A DNA stretch of 6,361 nt from Svornostia sp051306365 (GCA_051306365.1 JBPPNC010000183.1:1-6361), one strand, 5' to 3'; shown: positions 1 through 5,307, counted from the stretch's first letter. Program-made: numbers and translations. The notes: generated by a model not told the origin, from the letters alone.

Positions 1-175
1 GGCGATCGCGTCGTGCCAGCGACTCGAGGAACTCCAGCGAGCCGTCATCGCAGCCGTAGACGACGACGACGAGCTCGGTCAGGCCGGGGTCATCGAGGAG
101 CGAGGCGGCGACGCGCTCCAGGCGGTCGCGGCGGCGAAAGGTGGCCATGACCACAGAGACCGTCGGAAGCGCCAC
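1..175 (-). CDS. Family 2 glycosyltransferase, N-terminal part (runs off the window)
   Basis: The minus strand reads a 58-codon open N-terminus from GTG at 175 down to the window edge. It contains VSVVMATFRRRDRLERV near residues 6-22, then a beta strand TELVVVVYGCDDGS near 33-46. This is the usual opening of a GT-A fold family 2 glycosyltransferase: the first beta strand and nucleotide-sugar loop, then the second strand ending in an acidic turn before Gly-Ser. Such enzymes move a sugar from a nucleotide donor to a polysaccharide, lipid or protein acceptor; the acceptor cannot be told from this fragment. I chose GTG 175 because a TACATT -10 element ends 7 nt upstream, suggesting a leaderless start; an in-frame TTG at 184 is the alternative. 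The gene diverges from the NADH dehydrogenase gene. The catalytic DXD and C-terminal regions lie outside the window. Confidence 0.75.
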   Translation of the reverse strand, partial: MALPTVSVVMATFRRRDRLERVAASLLDDPGLTELVVVVYGCDDGSLEFLESLARRDR

Positions 176-182
176 AACGCAC

Positions 183-188
183 AATGTA
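183..188 (-). promoter_or_regulatory. Putative -10 element of a leaderless promoter for the glycosyltransferase gene
   Basis: On the minus strand TACATT (TAnnnT pattern) is followed by 7 nt and then the GTG start at 175, so transcription would begin at or next to the start codon. I see no Shine-Dalgarno sequence and no convincing -35 box. Leaderless genes with this geometry are common in actinobacteria. The call rests on spacing and on the same layout at three other starts in this window. Confidence 0.45.
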
Positions 189-210
189 GGCGGTGCCCGA
201 GGCTGGGTAC

Positions 211-216
211 TACGGT
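211..216 (+). promoter_or_regulatory. Putative -10 element of a leaderless promoter for ndh
   Basis: TACGGT (TAnnnT pattern) is followed by 7 nt (GCACCCC) and then ATG at 224. This geometry puts the transcription start at the ATG and argues for ATG 224 over the in-frame GTG at 215, which lies across the element. A weak GAGG at 199-202 could act as a ribosome binding site for GTG 215 (12-nt spacing), so the alternative is not excluded. No good -35 box is visible. Confidence 0.45.
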
Positions 217-223
217 GCACCCC

Positions 224-1570
224 ATGGCCTGGAACGTCGTCATCGCCGGCGGCGGCTTCGGTGGGCTGCAGACCGCCCACCGCCTCTGCCGCCTGCTGCC
301 CCCGCAGAGCGCGCGCATCACGCTCGTCAACGAGACGAACTTCATGCTCTACACGCCCCTGCTCCCCGGGGCGGCCGCCGGCACGCTGGAGCCGCGCCAC
401 GTCGTGGTGCCCCTGCGCGAGCAGCTCTCCGACCGCGTCGACCTGCGGGTCGGCCGGGTGCTCGGCGCCGACCCGGCCGAGCAACGCGTCTCGGTGCGCA
501 CGCTGCACGGCGACGTCAACGAGCTGCGCTACGACCACCTCGTCGTCGCGCTCGGGTCGGTCAGCCGCACGCTGCCGGTGCCCGGCCTGGCCGAGCACGC
601 GATCGGGCTGAAGTCGCTGCCCGAGGCCATCCAGCTGCGCAACCGCCTGCTGCAGAGCTTCGAGATCGCCGAGACGATCGATGATTCCTCCGAGCGCGCC
701 TCCTACCTCACGTACGTGTTCGTCGGCGCGGGCTACGCGGGCCTGGAAGGGCTCGCCGAGCTGCAGGACTTCGCCGCCGACGTGATCGAGCACTACCCGC
801 GCTGTCGCGTGAGCGGGATGCGCTGGGTGCTCGTCGACGCCGCCGACCGCGTCATGCCGGAGATCAAGCCGCAGCTCGCCGCGTTTGCCACCCGCGAGCT
901 GCGCGGCCGGGGGATCGAGATCCGCACGTCCACGACGCTGCAGGAGGTCACCGACACGGACGCCCTGCTCTCCGACGACGAGCGGATCCCCACCCGCTGC
1001 GTGGTGTGGACCGCGGGCGTGCGGCCGCACCCCGTCGTCGCGCAGCTCGGCCTGCCGCTCGACGAGCGCGGGCGCGTTCCCACCGACAAGTTCCTGCAGG
1101 TCGAAGGCCACGACACCGTGTGGGCGATCGGCGACGCCGCCGCGGTCCCCGACCCGGCGCGGGGGCGCAAGGAGGCGTCACCGCCGACGGCGCAGCACGC
1201 CACGCGGGAGGGCAAGGTCGTCGCGCAGAACGTCGCGGCGGCGCTCGGGGTGGGCCGGCCGCGACCGTTTCGCTACCGCACGCTCGGGGTGTTCGTCGAC
1301 ATGGGCCGGGGCAAGGCCGTCGCGTCCACGCTCGGCCTGCGCTGGCGCGGCACGCCCGCGTGGTGGCTGGCGCGGACCTACCACCTGGCGCTCATGCCCG
1401 GCTGGGGCCGCCGCGCGCGGCTGCTGTTCGACTGGAACGTCGGCCTGCTGTTCGGAAGAGACACCGCAGAGCTGGGCCGGCTCGGCCACGCCGAGGGCCT
1501 GCCACCGGCACCGGCGCCACCGGCCGTCGACGCCCCCAAGGTGCCGAACGGCAGATCCACGTTGCCCTGA
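224..1570 (+). CDS. ndh: Type II NADH dehydrogenase (NDH-2), FAD-dependent NADH:quinone oxidoreductase
   Basis: The 448-residue protein is a two-dinucleotide-binding-domain flavoprotein of the NDH-2 family. It would oxidise NADH and pass electrons to membrane quinone without pumping protons. The FAD-binding Rossmann motif GGGFGG is at residues 9-14, directly after the first beta strand. A second Rossmann motif GAGYAGLEG at 168-176 binds NADH, with an acidic residue ending its second strand in WVLVDAADRVMP. AIGDAA near 301-306 is the second FAD contact, and PPTAQHATREG near 320-330 matches the conserved quinone-side segment. The C-terminal stretch rich in Trp, Leu and Arg (about 378-413) fits the amphipathic membrane anchor of this family, so it should sit on the inner face of the cytoplasmic membrane. 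Length is normal for the family. Start chosen at ATG 224 (see promoter); GTG 215 would add three residues. The substrate NADH rather than NADPH is inferred from family. Confidence 0.88.
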   Translation: MAWNVVIAGGGFGGLQTAHRLCRLLPPQSARITLVNETNFMLYTPLLPGAAAGTLEPRHVVVPLREQLSDRVDLRVGRVLGADPAEQRVSVRTLHGDVNELRYDHLVVALGSVSRTLPVPGLAEHAIGLKSLPEAIQLRNRLLQSFEIAETIDDSSERASYLTYVFVGAGYAGLEGLAELQDFAADVIEHYPRCRVSGMRWVLVDAADRVMPEIKPQLAAFATRELRGRGIEIRTSTTLQEVTDTDALLSDDERIPTRCVVWTAGVRPHPVVAQLGLPLDERGRVPTDKFLQVEGHDTVWAIGDAAAVPDPARGRKEASPPTAQHATREGKVVAQNVAAALGVGRPRPFRYRTLGVFVDMGRGKAVASTLGLRWRGTPAWWLARTYHLALMPGWGRRARLLFDWNVGLLFGRDTAELGRLGHAEGLPPAPAPPAVDAPKVPNGRSTLP

Positions 1571-1589
1571 CGACGTCGATCTGCCGTTC
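1546..1589. terminator. Bidirectional hairpin terminator between convergent ndh and vapC
   Basis: A perfect 12-bp inverted repeat has arms GAACGGCAGATC (1546-1557) and GATCTGCCGTTC (1578-1589). The 20-nt interior can extend the stem past one C:C mismatch with ACGT (1559-1562) against ACGT (1573-1576), leaving a 10-nt loop. The left arm encodes the last ndh codons, the ndh stop (1568-1570) is in the interior, and the right arm reaches the vapC stop (1590-1588). No T tract follows on either strand, as is frequent in high-GC genomes, so intrinsic activity is inferred rather than proven. Confidence 0.6.
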
Positions 1590-2013
1590 AGCCGGGTAGG
1601 CGGTGGCGGACGCCCTCGAATCGTGCGAAGTCGCGGTCGAACGACACGACGGCGGCGTCGTGTTCGACGGCGAGCGCCGCGAGGTGGGCGTCTGTCACGA
1701 GGTTGCCGCCGACGCCCACCTGCCTGAGCAGGCCGCCCAGGATCGCCGCGTGCCGGCTGGTGGGCTGCACGAGGACAGCCGCCGGTGCGCTCAACCAGCG
1801 CTCAACCTGGGCGGTGGCGGTCTCGACGTCGAGCGGATCGCCCAGCGCGGCCGGGTTGGTGCCCACGCGCAGGAAGCCCAGCAGCGCGATCCACGCGAAG
1901 CCGACGCCCTCGTTGCCGCGAAGGCTGCGCTCCAGCCATGTCCAGCTGGCCTCGTGCTCGGGTGCGCGGCTGTTCACCGCGTAGAGCAGGACGTTCGCGT
2001 CGATGAGGACCAT
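1588..2013 (-). CDS. vapC: VapC family toxin, PIN-domain ribonuclease
   Basis: The 141-residue protein is the length of a single PIN domain. The N-terminal MVLIDANVLLYAV gives the first acidic metal ligand, Asp5. NLVTDAHLAALAVEH (104-118) gives Asp108, and VVSFDRDFARF (122-132) gives Asp126 with Asp128 nearby. WIALLGFLRVGTNP (41-54) is typical of a VapC branch rich in actinobacteria. VapC toxins cleave RNA (tRNA or rRNA in studied cases) using Mg2+ or Mn2+ and are blocked by their VapB partner. The second conserved acidic residue of PIN domains, usually a Glu in the helix at about 43-48, is not obvious here, where the helix reads ALLGFLR; Glu35 is the nearest candidate. The start ATG shares one base with the vapB stop (TGATG), so translation is probably coupled. 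The RNA target cannot be predicted. Confidence 0.87.
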   Translation of the reverse strand: MVLIDANVLLYAVNSRAPEHEASWTWLERSLRGNEGVGFAWIALLGFLRVGTNPAALGDPLDVETATAQVERWLSAPAAVLVQPTSRHAAILGGLLRQVGVGGNLVTDAHLAALAVEHDAAVVSFDRDFARFEGVRHRLPG

Positions 2014-2264
2014 CAGCGGCCGATGGCCATCTTGCGGATGATCTCTTCATCCTCCATCTGTCCCGCGAGCGCGAGCGCCTTGGTGAGGTCAACCTTCGCG
2101 GCCCCCAGGTCACGGGGGATCGTGATGGGCTCGTCGGTGGCCGCGGGTGCGAGCCCGGCACGGATCGCCGTGTTGACCGCGTCCTTGAACGACAGGTCGC
2201 GCTCCCGCATCAGCCGCTCGACCAGCAGCCTCGTGTCAGGGTCCAGCGTCACCGTCGTGCGCAT
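2013..2264 (-). CDS. vapB: VapB-type antitoxin with ribbon-helix-helix DNA-binding domain
   Basis: The 83-residue protein begins MRTTVTLDPDTRLLVERLM, the beta strand and first helix of a ribbon-helix-helix domain. The second helix SFKDAVNTAIRAGL (25-38) follows, giving a complete CopG/Arc-like dimerisation and DNA-binding unit in residues 1-38. After a Pro-rich linker, the C-terminal part (about 55-83) is charged and ends in a helix EDEEIIRKM, as expected for the segment that wraps around and inhibits the PIN toxin. It lies directly upstream of vapC, with a one-base stop/start overlap. It probably represses its own promoter through the repeats just upstream (2277-2303). The start ATG 2264 fits the conserved domain start and a -10 element 6 nt upstream. 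The antitoxin assignment rests on fold, size and pairing. Confidence 0.85.
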   Translation of the reverse strand: MRTTVTLDPDTRLLVERLMRERDLSFKDAVNTAIRAGLAPAATDEPITIPRDLGAAKVDLTKALALAGQMEDEEIIRKMAIGR

Positions 2265-2270
2265 GAGAAC

Positions 2271-2276
2271 ATCGTA
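2271..2276 (-). promoter_or_regulatory. Putative -10 element of a leaderless vapBC promoter
   Basis: On the minus strand TACGAT is followed by GTTCTC (6 nt) and ATG 2264, so the transcript would begin at the antitoxin start codon. There is no Shine-Dalgarno sequence and no recognisable -35 hexamer at the usual distance; the half-site repeats occupy that space instead. Confidence 0.5.
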
Positions 2277-2303
2277 GCATCACAAATGGTGATGTAGTGA
2301 TGC
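2277..2303 (-). promoter_or_regulatory. Probable VapB(C) operator: three GTGATG-type half-sites
   Basis: GCATCAC (2277-2283) and GTGATGC (2297-2303) form a perfect 7-bp inverted repeat with a 13-nt spacer. Between them GTGATG (2289-2294) forms a second inverted pair with CATCAC (2278-2283) around a 5-nt spacer, and a direct repeat of period 8 with 2297-2302. The array abuts the vapB -10 element on its upstream side. Clustered short half-sites at the promoter are typical of ribbon-helix-helix antitoxin operators, so autoregulation by VapB or the VapBC complex is the likely role. Confidence 0.55.
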
Positions 2304-2370
2304 CTCAATTCCCGCTGAGGTACCGCGCGAGGCGACGGGCGCGAGACCAGTCCGTGTCTCCAGTGACGCC

Positions 2371-2399
2371 ATGACGGCCGCCGCCGCGACCCCTATGCT
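2371..2399 (+). promoter_or_regulatory. Putative promoter of the yqeY-phoH-ybeY-era operon
   Basis: ATGACG (2371-2376, four of six matches to TTGACA), a 17-nt spacer and TATGCT (2394-2399, TAnnnT) form a fair -35/-10 pair. Seven nt then precede GTG 2407, which suggests a leaderless first gene. The remaining upstream gap to vapB (2304-2370) holds no gene I can support. Confidence 0.5.
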
Positions 2400-2406
2400 T
2401 GCCCTG

Positions 2407-2859
2407 GTGACGCTGGCCGACACGGTGAAGCAAGATCTGACCTCCGCCATGAAGGCGCGCGAGTCAGAACGCGTCGGGACGCTGCGACTGGTCCTGTCCG
2501 AGCTGCAGAAGGCGGCGAAGGAGGGCAACGACGACGAGCAGGCCGTGCTGCGCCGCGAGCGCAAGCGCCGGCTGGAAGCCGCCGAGGCGTTCCGCAAGGG
2601 CGACCGGCCCGAGCTCGCGGAGGCCGAGGAGGCCGAGGCGGAGATGATCGCGGCCTACCTCCCGGCCGAGATGGGCGACGACGAGCTGCGCCAGATCGTC
2701 GAGGCGGCGGTCGCCGAGAGCGGGGCCGCCGGCCCGAAGGACATGGGGCAGGTCATGAAGGCGGCGATGCCCAGGGTGGGCGGGCGCGCCGACGGCAGGC
2801 GTGTGAGTGCGATCGTGAAGGAGGTGCTGGGTGCGTCGTCAGATCGAGGTGTCGAATGA
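2407..2859 (+). CDS. yqeY: YqeY family protein (GatB/YqeY domain)
   Basis: The 150-residue protein matches the compact YqeY family. It opens with TLADTVKQDLTSAMKARE, an N-terminal helix with the typical LK.AMKA.. pattern. The middle is charged and helical, followed by AAYLPAEMGDDEL (83-95). It ends with the diagnostic segment GPKDMGQVMKAAMPRVGGRA (109-128) and DGRRVSAIVKEVL. The last part is the helical domain shared with the tail of GatB, the amidotransferase that converts Glu-tRNA(Gln) to Gln-tRNA(Gln). Stand-alone YqeY proteins probably touch tRNA, but their exact role is not settled. I chose GTG 2407 because it gives the family's usual length and N-terminus and sits 7 nt after a -10 element; ATGs at 2371 and 2395 would add 12 and 4 residues, and the latter lies inside the -10 box. 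The 3' end overlaps phoH by 29 nt. Confidence 0.85.
   Translation: MTLADTVKQDLTSAMKARESERVGTLRLVLSELQKAAKEGNDDEQAVLRRERKRRLEAAEAFRKGDRPELAEAEEAEAEMIAAYLPAEMGDDELRQIVEAAVAESGAAGPKDMGQVMKAAMPRVGGRADGRRVSAIVKEVLGASSDRGVE
2818..2824 (+). promoter_or_regulatory. Strong ribosome binding site for phoH
   Basis: AAGGAGG lies inside the end of yqeY, 6 nt before GTG 2831. It fixes the phoH start at 2831 over the in-frame GTGs at 2849 and 2861. It contrasts with the genes at transcript starts in this window, which lack such a site. Confidence 0.8.
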
Positions 2860-4885
2860 GGTGGCGTCCAGCCTGGCGGGCAGCGGCGATGCCGTGCTGC
2901 GCGCGCTCGAGGACCACATCTCCTGCGACGTCTTCCTGCGCGGGAACGTCGTCACGCTCGACGGCGACGCGGACGCGGTCGGCGAGGCAGGCAAGGTCGT
3001 GCGCGAACTGAGCGACCTGATCGAGCAGGGGCACGAGATCGCGCCCGGCACGATCAGCGCGGTCACCGGCGCGCTGGACCGCCACGAGGACCCGGCGAAG
3101 ATCCTGGAGGACATCGTCTGGCAGCACCGCTCCCGGCGGGTCGCGCCCAAGACGGTCAACCAGAAGCGCTACGTCGACTCCATCCGCCGCAACACCATCA
3201 CCTTCGGCATCGGCCCGGCCGGCACCGGCAAGACCTTCCTCGCCGTCGCGCTCGCGGCCGCCGCGCTGTCGCGCCGCGAGGTCAACCGCATCATCCTCAC
3301 GCGCCCCGCGGTGGAGGCCGGCGAGCGCCTGGGTTTCCTGCCCGGCGACCTCATGGCGAAGATCGACCCGTACCTGCGCCCGCTGTTCGACGCCCTGCAC
3401 GACATGCTCGACGCCGAGAAGGTCCAGCAGGCGCTGGAGCGCGGGCAGATCGAGGTCGCGCCGCTCGCGTTCATGCGCGGGCGCGCGCAACCGGTTGACA
3501 GCAGGGTTCTGACTCCTAGCGGCTGGCAACCGATCGGCAGCCTGCGTGTCGGTGACCTGGTGATCGGTTCGCGTGGTGTGCCGACGCCGGTTCTGGGGGT
3601 CTTCCCGCAGGGGCGCCGCGATGTGTACGAGGTTCGGGCACAGGACGGGGCGAGCACGCTGTGCTGCGCGGAGCACCTCTGGACCGTCAAGACCGCCTCG
3701 GACAAGCGCCATGGACGCCCGGGGCGGACCCTGCGGACCGACGAGATGATCGGCAGCCTGCGCGCCGCGCATCAGCGACGGTATGAGCTGCCGGTGCTCA
3801 GCGCTCCAGCGGAGTTCGAACCCCAGGACGTGCCGCTTGACCCCTATGCGTTGGGGCTGCTGCTCGGTGACGGCTGCCTGACGACGAAGACGACGCCGAC
3901 GTTCTCGACGGCCGATCCGGAACTGGCCACCGGTCTTGAGGCGGCGCTTGACCACATCGAGCTCGTCAAGAAGTCCGGGGTGGACTACGTCCTGCGTCAT
4001 CGGGAGGGCGGCAGGGGTGGGTTGCGCATTGCCAACCCCGTGACCGTGAAGCTTCGGGAGCTCGGTCTTGCCGGTACGCGGTCGAACACAAAGTTCATTC
4101 CGAGCGCGTACCTCTGGAACTCGTGCGACGTGCGGGTCGCGCTGCTCCAGGGGCTACTCGACAGCGACGGCGGCCCGGTCAGGCAGAAGGATCGGTCGTG
4201 CCGGATCCAGTACACGACCTGCTCCCCGCGTCTTCGCGACGATGTGGTGTTCCTGGTCCGGTCGCTCGGAGGAGTCGTGTACTCGCGTACGAGGCGGGCA
4301 GAGGGGCGCAGGCCTGGTCTCGCAAAGGGTCGCCCCGTGCCGCACCGATCGGACGCCCACATTCTGGACATCCGCTTGCCCGAAACAGTCGAGCCGTTCC
4401 GGCTGACGCGCAAGCTGGACGTGTACCGGGAGTGCGGCGGGGGCCGACCGATTCGGATGATCGACAGCATCGAGCCTGCGGGTCCGGCCGAGACGGTCTG
4501 CATCCAGGTCGCAGCGGAGGATTCGCTGTATGTGACCGACGATCTGCTCCTCACGCACAACACCCTGAACGACAGCTTCATCATCCTCGACGAGGCGCAG
4601 AACACCACGCCCGAGCAGATGAAGATGATCCTCACGCGGCTGGGCTTCAACTCGCGCATGGTCGTCACCGGCGACATCACGCAGGTCGACCTCCCGCGCG
4701 AGCAGAAGTCCGGGCTCGTCGCGGTCGCCGAGATCCTCGAGGGCATCGAGGGCATCGACTTCGTCCGCTTCGGCGGGGAGGACGTCGTCCGCCACCGGAT
4801 CGTCCAGCGGATCGTCGAGGCGTACGACCAGCACGCGAACTCGTTGGCCCCAGAGCTCCGTCCCGCCGAGCGCCGCCGCGCCTGA
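2831..4885 (+). CDS. phoH: PhoH family ATPase, interrupted by an in-frame class 3 intein
   Basis: The 684-residue precursor is a PhoH-like P-loop ATPase with an intein at residues 219-577. The N-extein (1-218) has a KH-like RNA-binding segment near 30-55 (VFLRGNVVTLDGD). Walker A is GPAGTGKT at 128-135, followed by ILTRPAVEAGERLGFLPGDL. The C-extein (578-684) begins TLNDSFIILDEAQN, with Walker B Asp587-Glu588, and has TGDITQVDLP at 613-622. Joining Arg218 to Thr578 recreates the conserved MRGRTLNDSF and a normal 325-residue protein. PhoH and its relatives are cytoplasmic NTPases linked to RNA metabolism, some with RNA helicase activity, and are often next to ybeY and era, as here; despite the name a phosphate-starvation role is not implied. 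The start GTG overlaps yqeY by 29 nt, and the stop shares one base with ybeY (TGATG). Activity should depend on splicing, because the insertion separates Walker A from Walker B. Confidence 0.92.
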   Translation: MRRQIEVSNEVASSLAGSGDAVLRALEDHISCDVFLRGNVVTLDGDADAVGEAGKVVRELSDLIEQGHEIAPGTISAVTGALDRHEDPAKILEDIVWQHRSRRVAPKTVNQKRYVDSIRRNTITFGIGPAGTGKTFLAVALAAAALSRREVNRIILTRPAVEAGERLGFLPGDLMAKIDPYLRPLFDALHDMLDAEKVQQALERGQIEVAPLAFMRGRAQPVDSRVLTPSGWQPIGSLRVGDLVIGSRGVPTPVLGVFPQGRRDVYEVRAQDGASTLCCAEHLWTVKTASDKRHGRPGRTLRTDEMIGSLRAAHQRRYELPVLSAPAEFEPQDVPLDPYALGLLLGDGCLTTKTTPTFSTADPELATGLEAALDHIELVKKSGVDYVLRHREGGRGGLRIANPVTVKLRELGLAGTRSNTKFIPSAYLWNSCDVRVALLQGLLDSDGGPVRQKDRSCRIQYTTCSPRLRDDVVFLVRSLGGVVYSRTRRAEGRRPGLAKGRPVPHRSDAHILDIRLPETVEPFRLTRKLDVYRECGGGRPIRMIDSIEPAGPAETVCIQVAAEDSLYVTDDLLLTHNTLNDSFIILDEAQNTTPEQMKMILTRLGFNSRMVVTGDITQVDLPREQKSGLVAVAEILEGIEGIDFVRFGGEDVVRHRIVQRIVEAYDQHANSLAPELRPAERRRA
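3485..4561 (+). mobile_element. Class 3 intein with LAGLIDADG homing endonuclease, inserted in PhoH
   Basis: The 359-residue intein runs from Ala1 (precursor 219) to Asn359 (577). Block A is VLTPSGWQPIGSLRVGDLV (8-26), beginning with AQP rather than Cys or Ser. Block B is STLCCAEHLWTV, with His64 at B:10, Trp66 at B:12 and Cys61 where Thr is usual. Block F is ETVCIQVAAEDSLYVTDD, with Cys339 at F:4. Block G is LLLTHN, followed by Thr at +1. Ala1 together with the Trp/Cys/Thr set is the signature of class 3 inteins, where Cys F:4 attacks the N-terminal junction directly before transfer to Thr+1 and Asn cyclisation. Two LAGLIDADG motifs, YALGLLLGDGCL (121-132, Asp129) and LQGLLDSDGG (221-230, Asp228), plus KFIP with Lys203 between them, indicate an apparently intact homing endonuclease. 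Reading frame is uninterrupted. Third-position A/T codons are common here and nearly absent in the flanks. Confidence 0.9.
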
Positions 4886-5307
4886 TGCTCGAAGTCGAGG
4901 TCATCGGGGCCCGTTACGCCCCGGGCGCACCGCCGCCCCCCGAGATCGAGCGGCTCGTCGCGATCGCGCTGGCCAGCGCGGGCATCGAGGCCGGCCACTG
5001 CGCCGTCGAGTTCGTCGACGAGGAGCGCATCGCCGAGCTGAACGTCGAGCACCGCGGCAACACCGGGCCGACCGACGTCCTGAGCTTCCCGATCGACGGC
5101 GAGGGCGAAGCCGGCTGCCCGCCCGACCTCGACGGGCTCGGCGAGCTCGAGATCGAACTCGGCGACATCGTCATCTGCCCGGCGCACACCGAGGACCTGC
5201 GCGAGGCGATCATCCACGGCGCGCTGCACCTCACCGGGATGGACCACGAGACCGACGACGGCGAGATGCTCGCGCTTCAGGCCGAGCTGCTGTCGTGGGA
5301 ACAGTGA
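4885..5307 (+). CDS. ybeY: Endoribonuclease YbeY (rRNA maturation factor)
   Basis: The 140-residue protein carries the YbeY metalloprotein signature HGALHLTGMDH (111-121), whose three His residues (111, 115, 121) bind zinc; the usual Tyr after Gly is Met here. Upstream are LNVEHRGNTGPTDVLSFP (52-69), the conserved Arg and TDVLSFP substrate-groove segment, and ELGDIVIC (91-98). YbeY is a single-strand endoribonuclease needed for 16S rRNA 3'-end maturation and ribosome quality control, working with Era and ribosomal proteins in studied bacteria. The length is slightly short but within the family range. The ATG overlaps the phoH stop by one base (TGATG), so expression is probably by translational coupling. 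Its stop overlaps the next small gene by four bases. Codon use is strongly GC-ending, like phoH exteins. Confidence 0.93.
   Translation: MLEVEVIGARYAPGAPPPPEIERLVAIALASAGIEAGHCAVEFVDEERIAELNVEHRGNTGPTDVLSFPIDGEGEAGCPPDLDGLGELEIELGDIVICPAHTEDLREAIIHGALHLTGMDHETDDGEMLALQAELLSWEQ

Noticed and set aside
141..684. Plus-strand frames overlapping the glycosyltransferase and ndh starts
   Set aside because: Translations are Arg/Ala/Pro-rich and conflict with two frames that carry clear enzyme motifs.
1603..2277. Plus-strand frame of 224 codons opposite vapBC
   Set aside because: Antisense to two recognisable genes (PIN toxin and ribbon-helix-helix antitoxin); no domain of its own.
2301..2322. Small stem-loop TGCCTCA / TGAGGTA with an 8-nt loop between vapB and yqeY
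   Set aside because: Seven pairs including one G:U, no T tract and no linked gene end; chance is likely in this GC-rich sequence.
2753..4000. Long minus-strand open frame (415 codons) opposite phoH
   Set aside because: It is the mirror of GC-rich coding sequence. The translation is low in hydrophobic pattern and rich in Arg, His and Ala, with no recognisable domain, and it crosses the intein boundary, whereas the plus strand has clear PhoH and intein motifs.
3485..4561. Intron or insertion sequence in phoH
   Set aside because: The insert keeps the reading frame, has no inverted terminal repeats or transposase, and carries protein-splicing blocks ending in His-Asn before Thr, so an intein explains it.
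4123..4884. Plus-strand frame that would extend ybeY far upstream
   Set aside because: The part before 4885 translates to Arg/Pro/Gly-rich sequence in the wrong frame of phoH. YbeY homology begins at ATG 4885, which also forms the TGATG overlap.
3997..5247. Long minus-strand open frame (416 codons) opposite the intein end, phoH and ybeY
   Set aside because: Same cause: an antisense shadow of three well-supported coding segments, with a low-complexity translation and no start signal.
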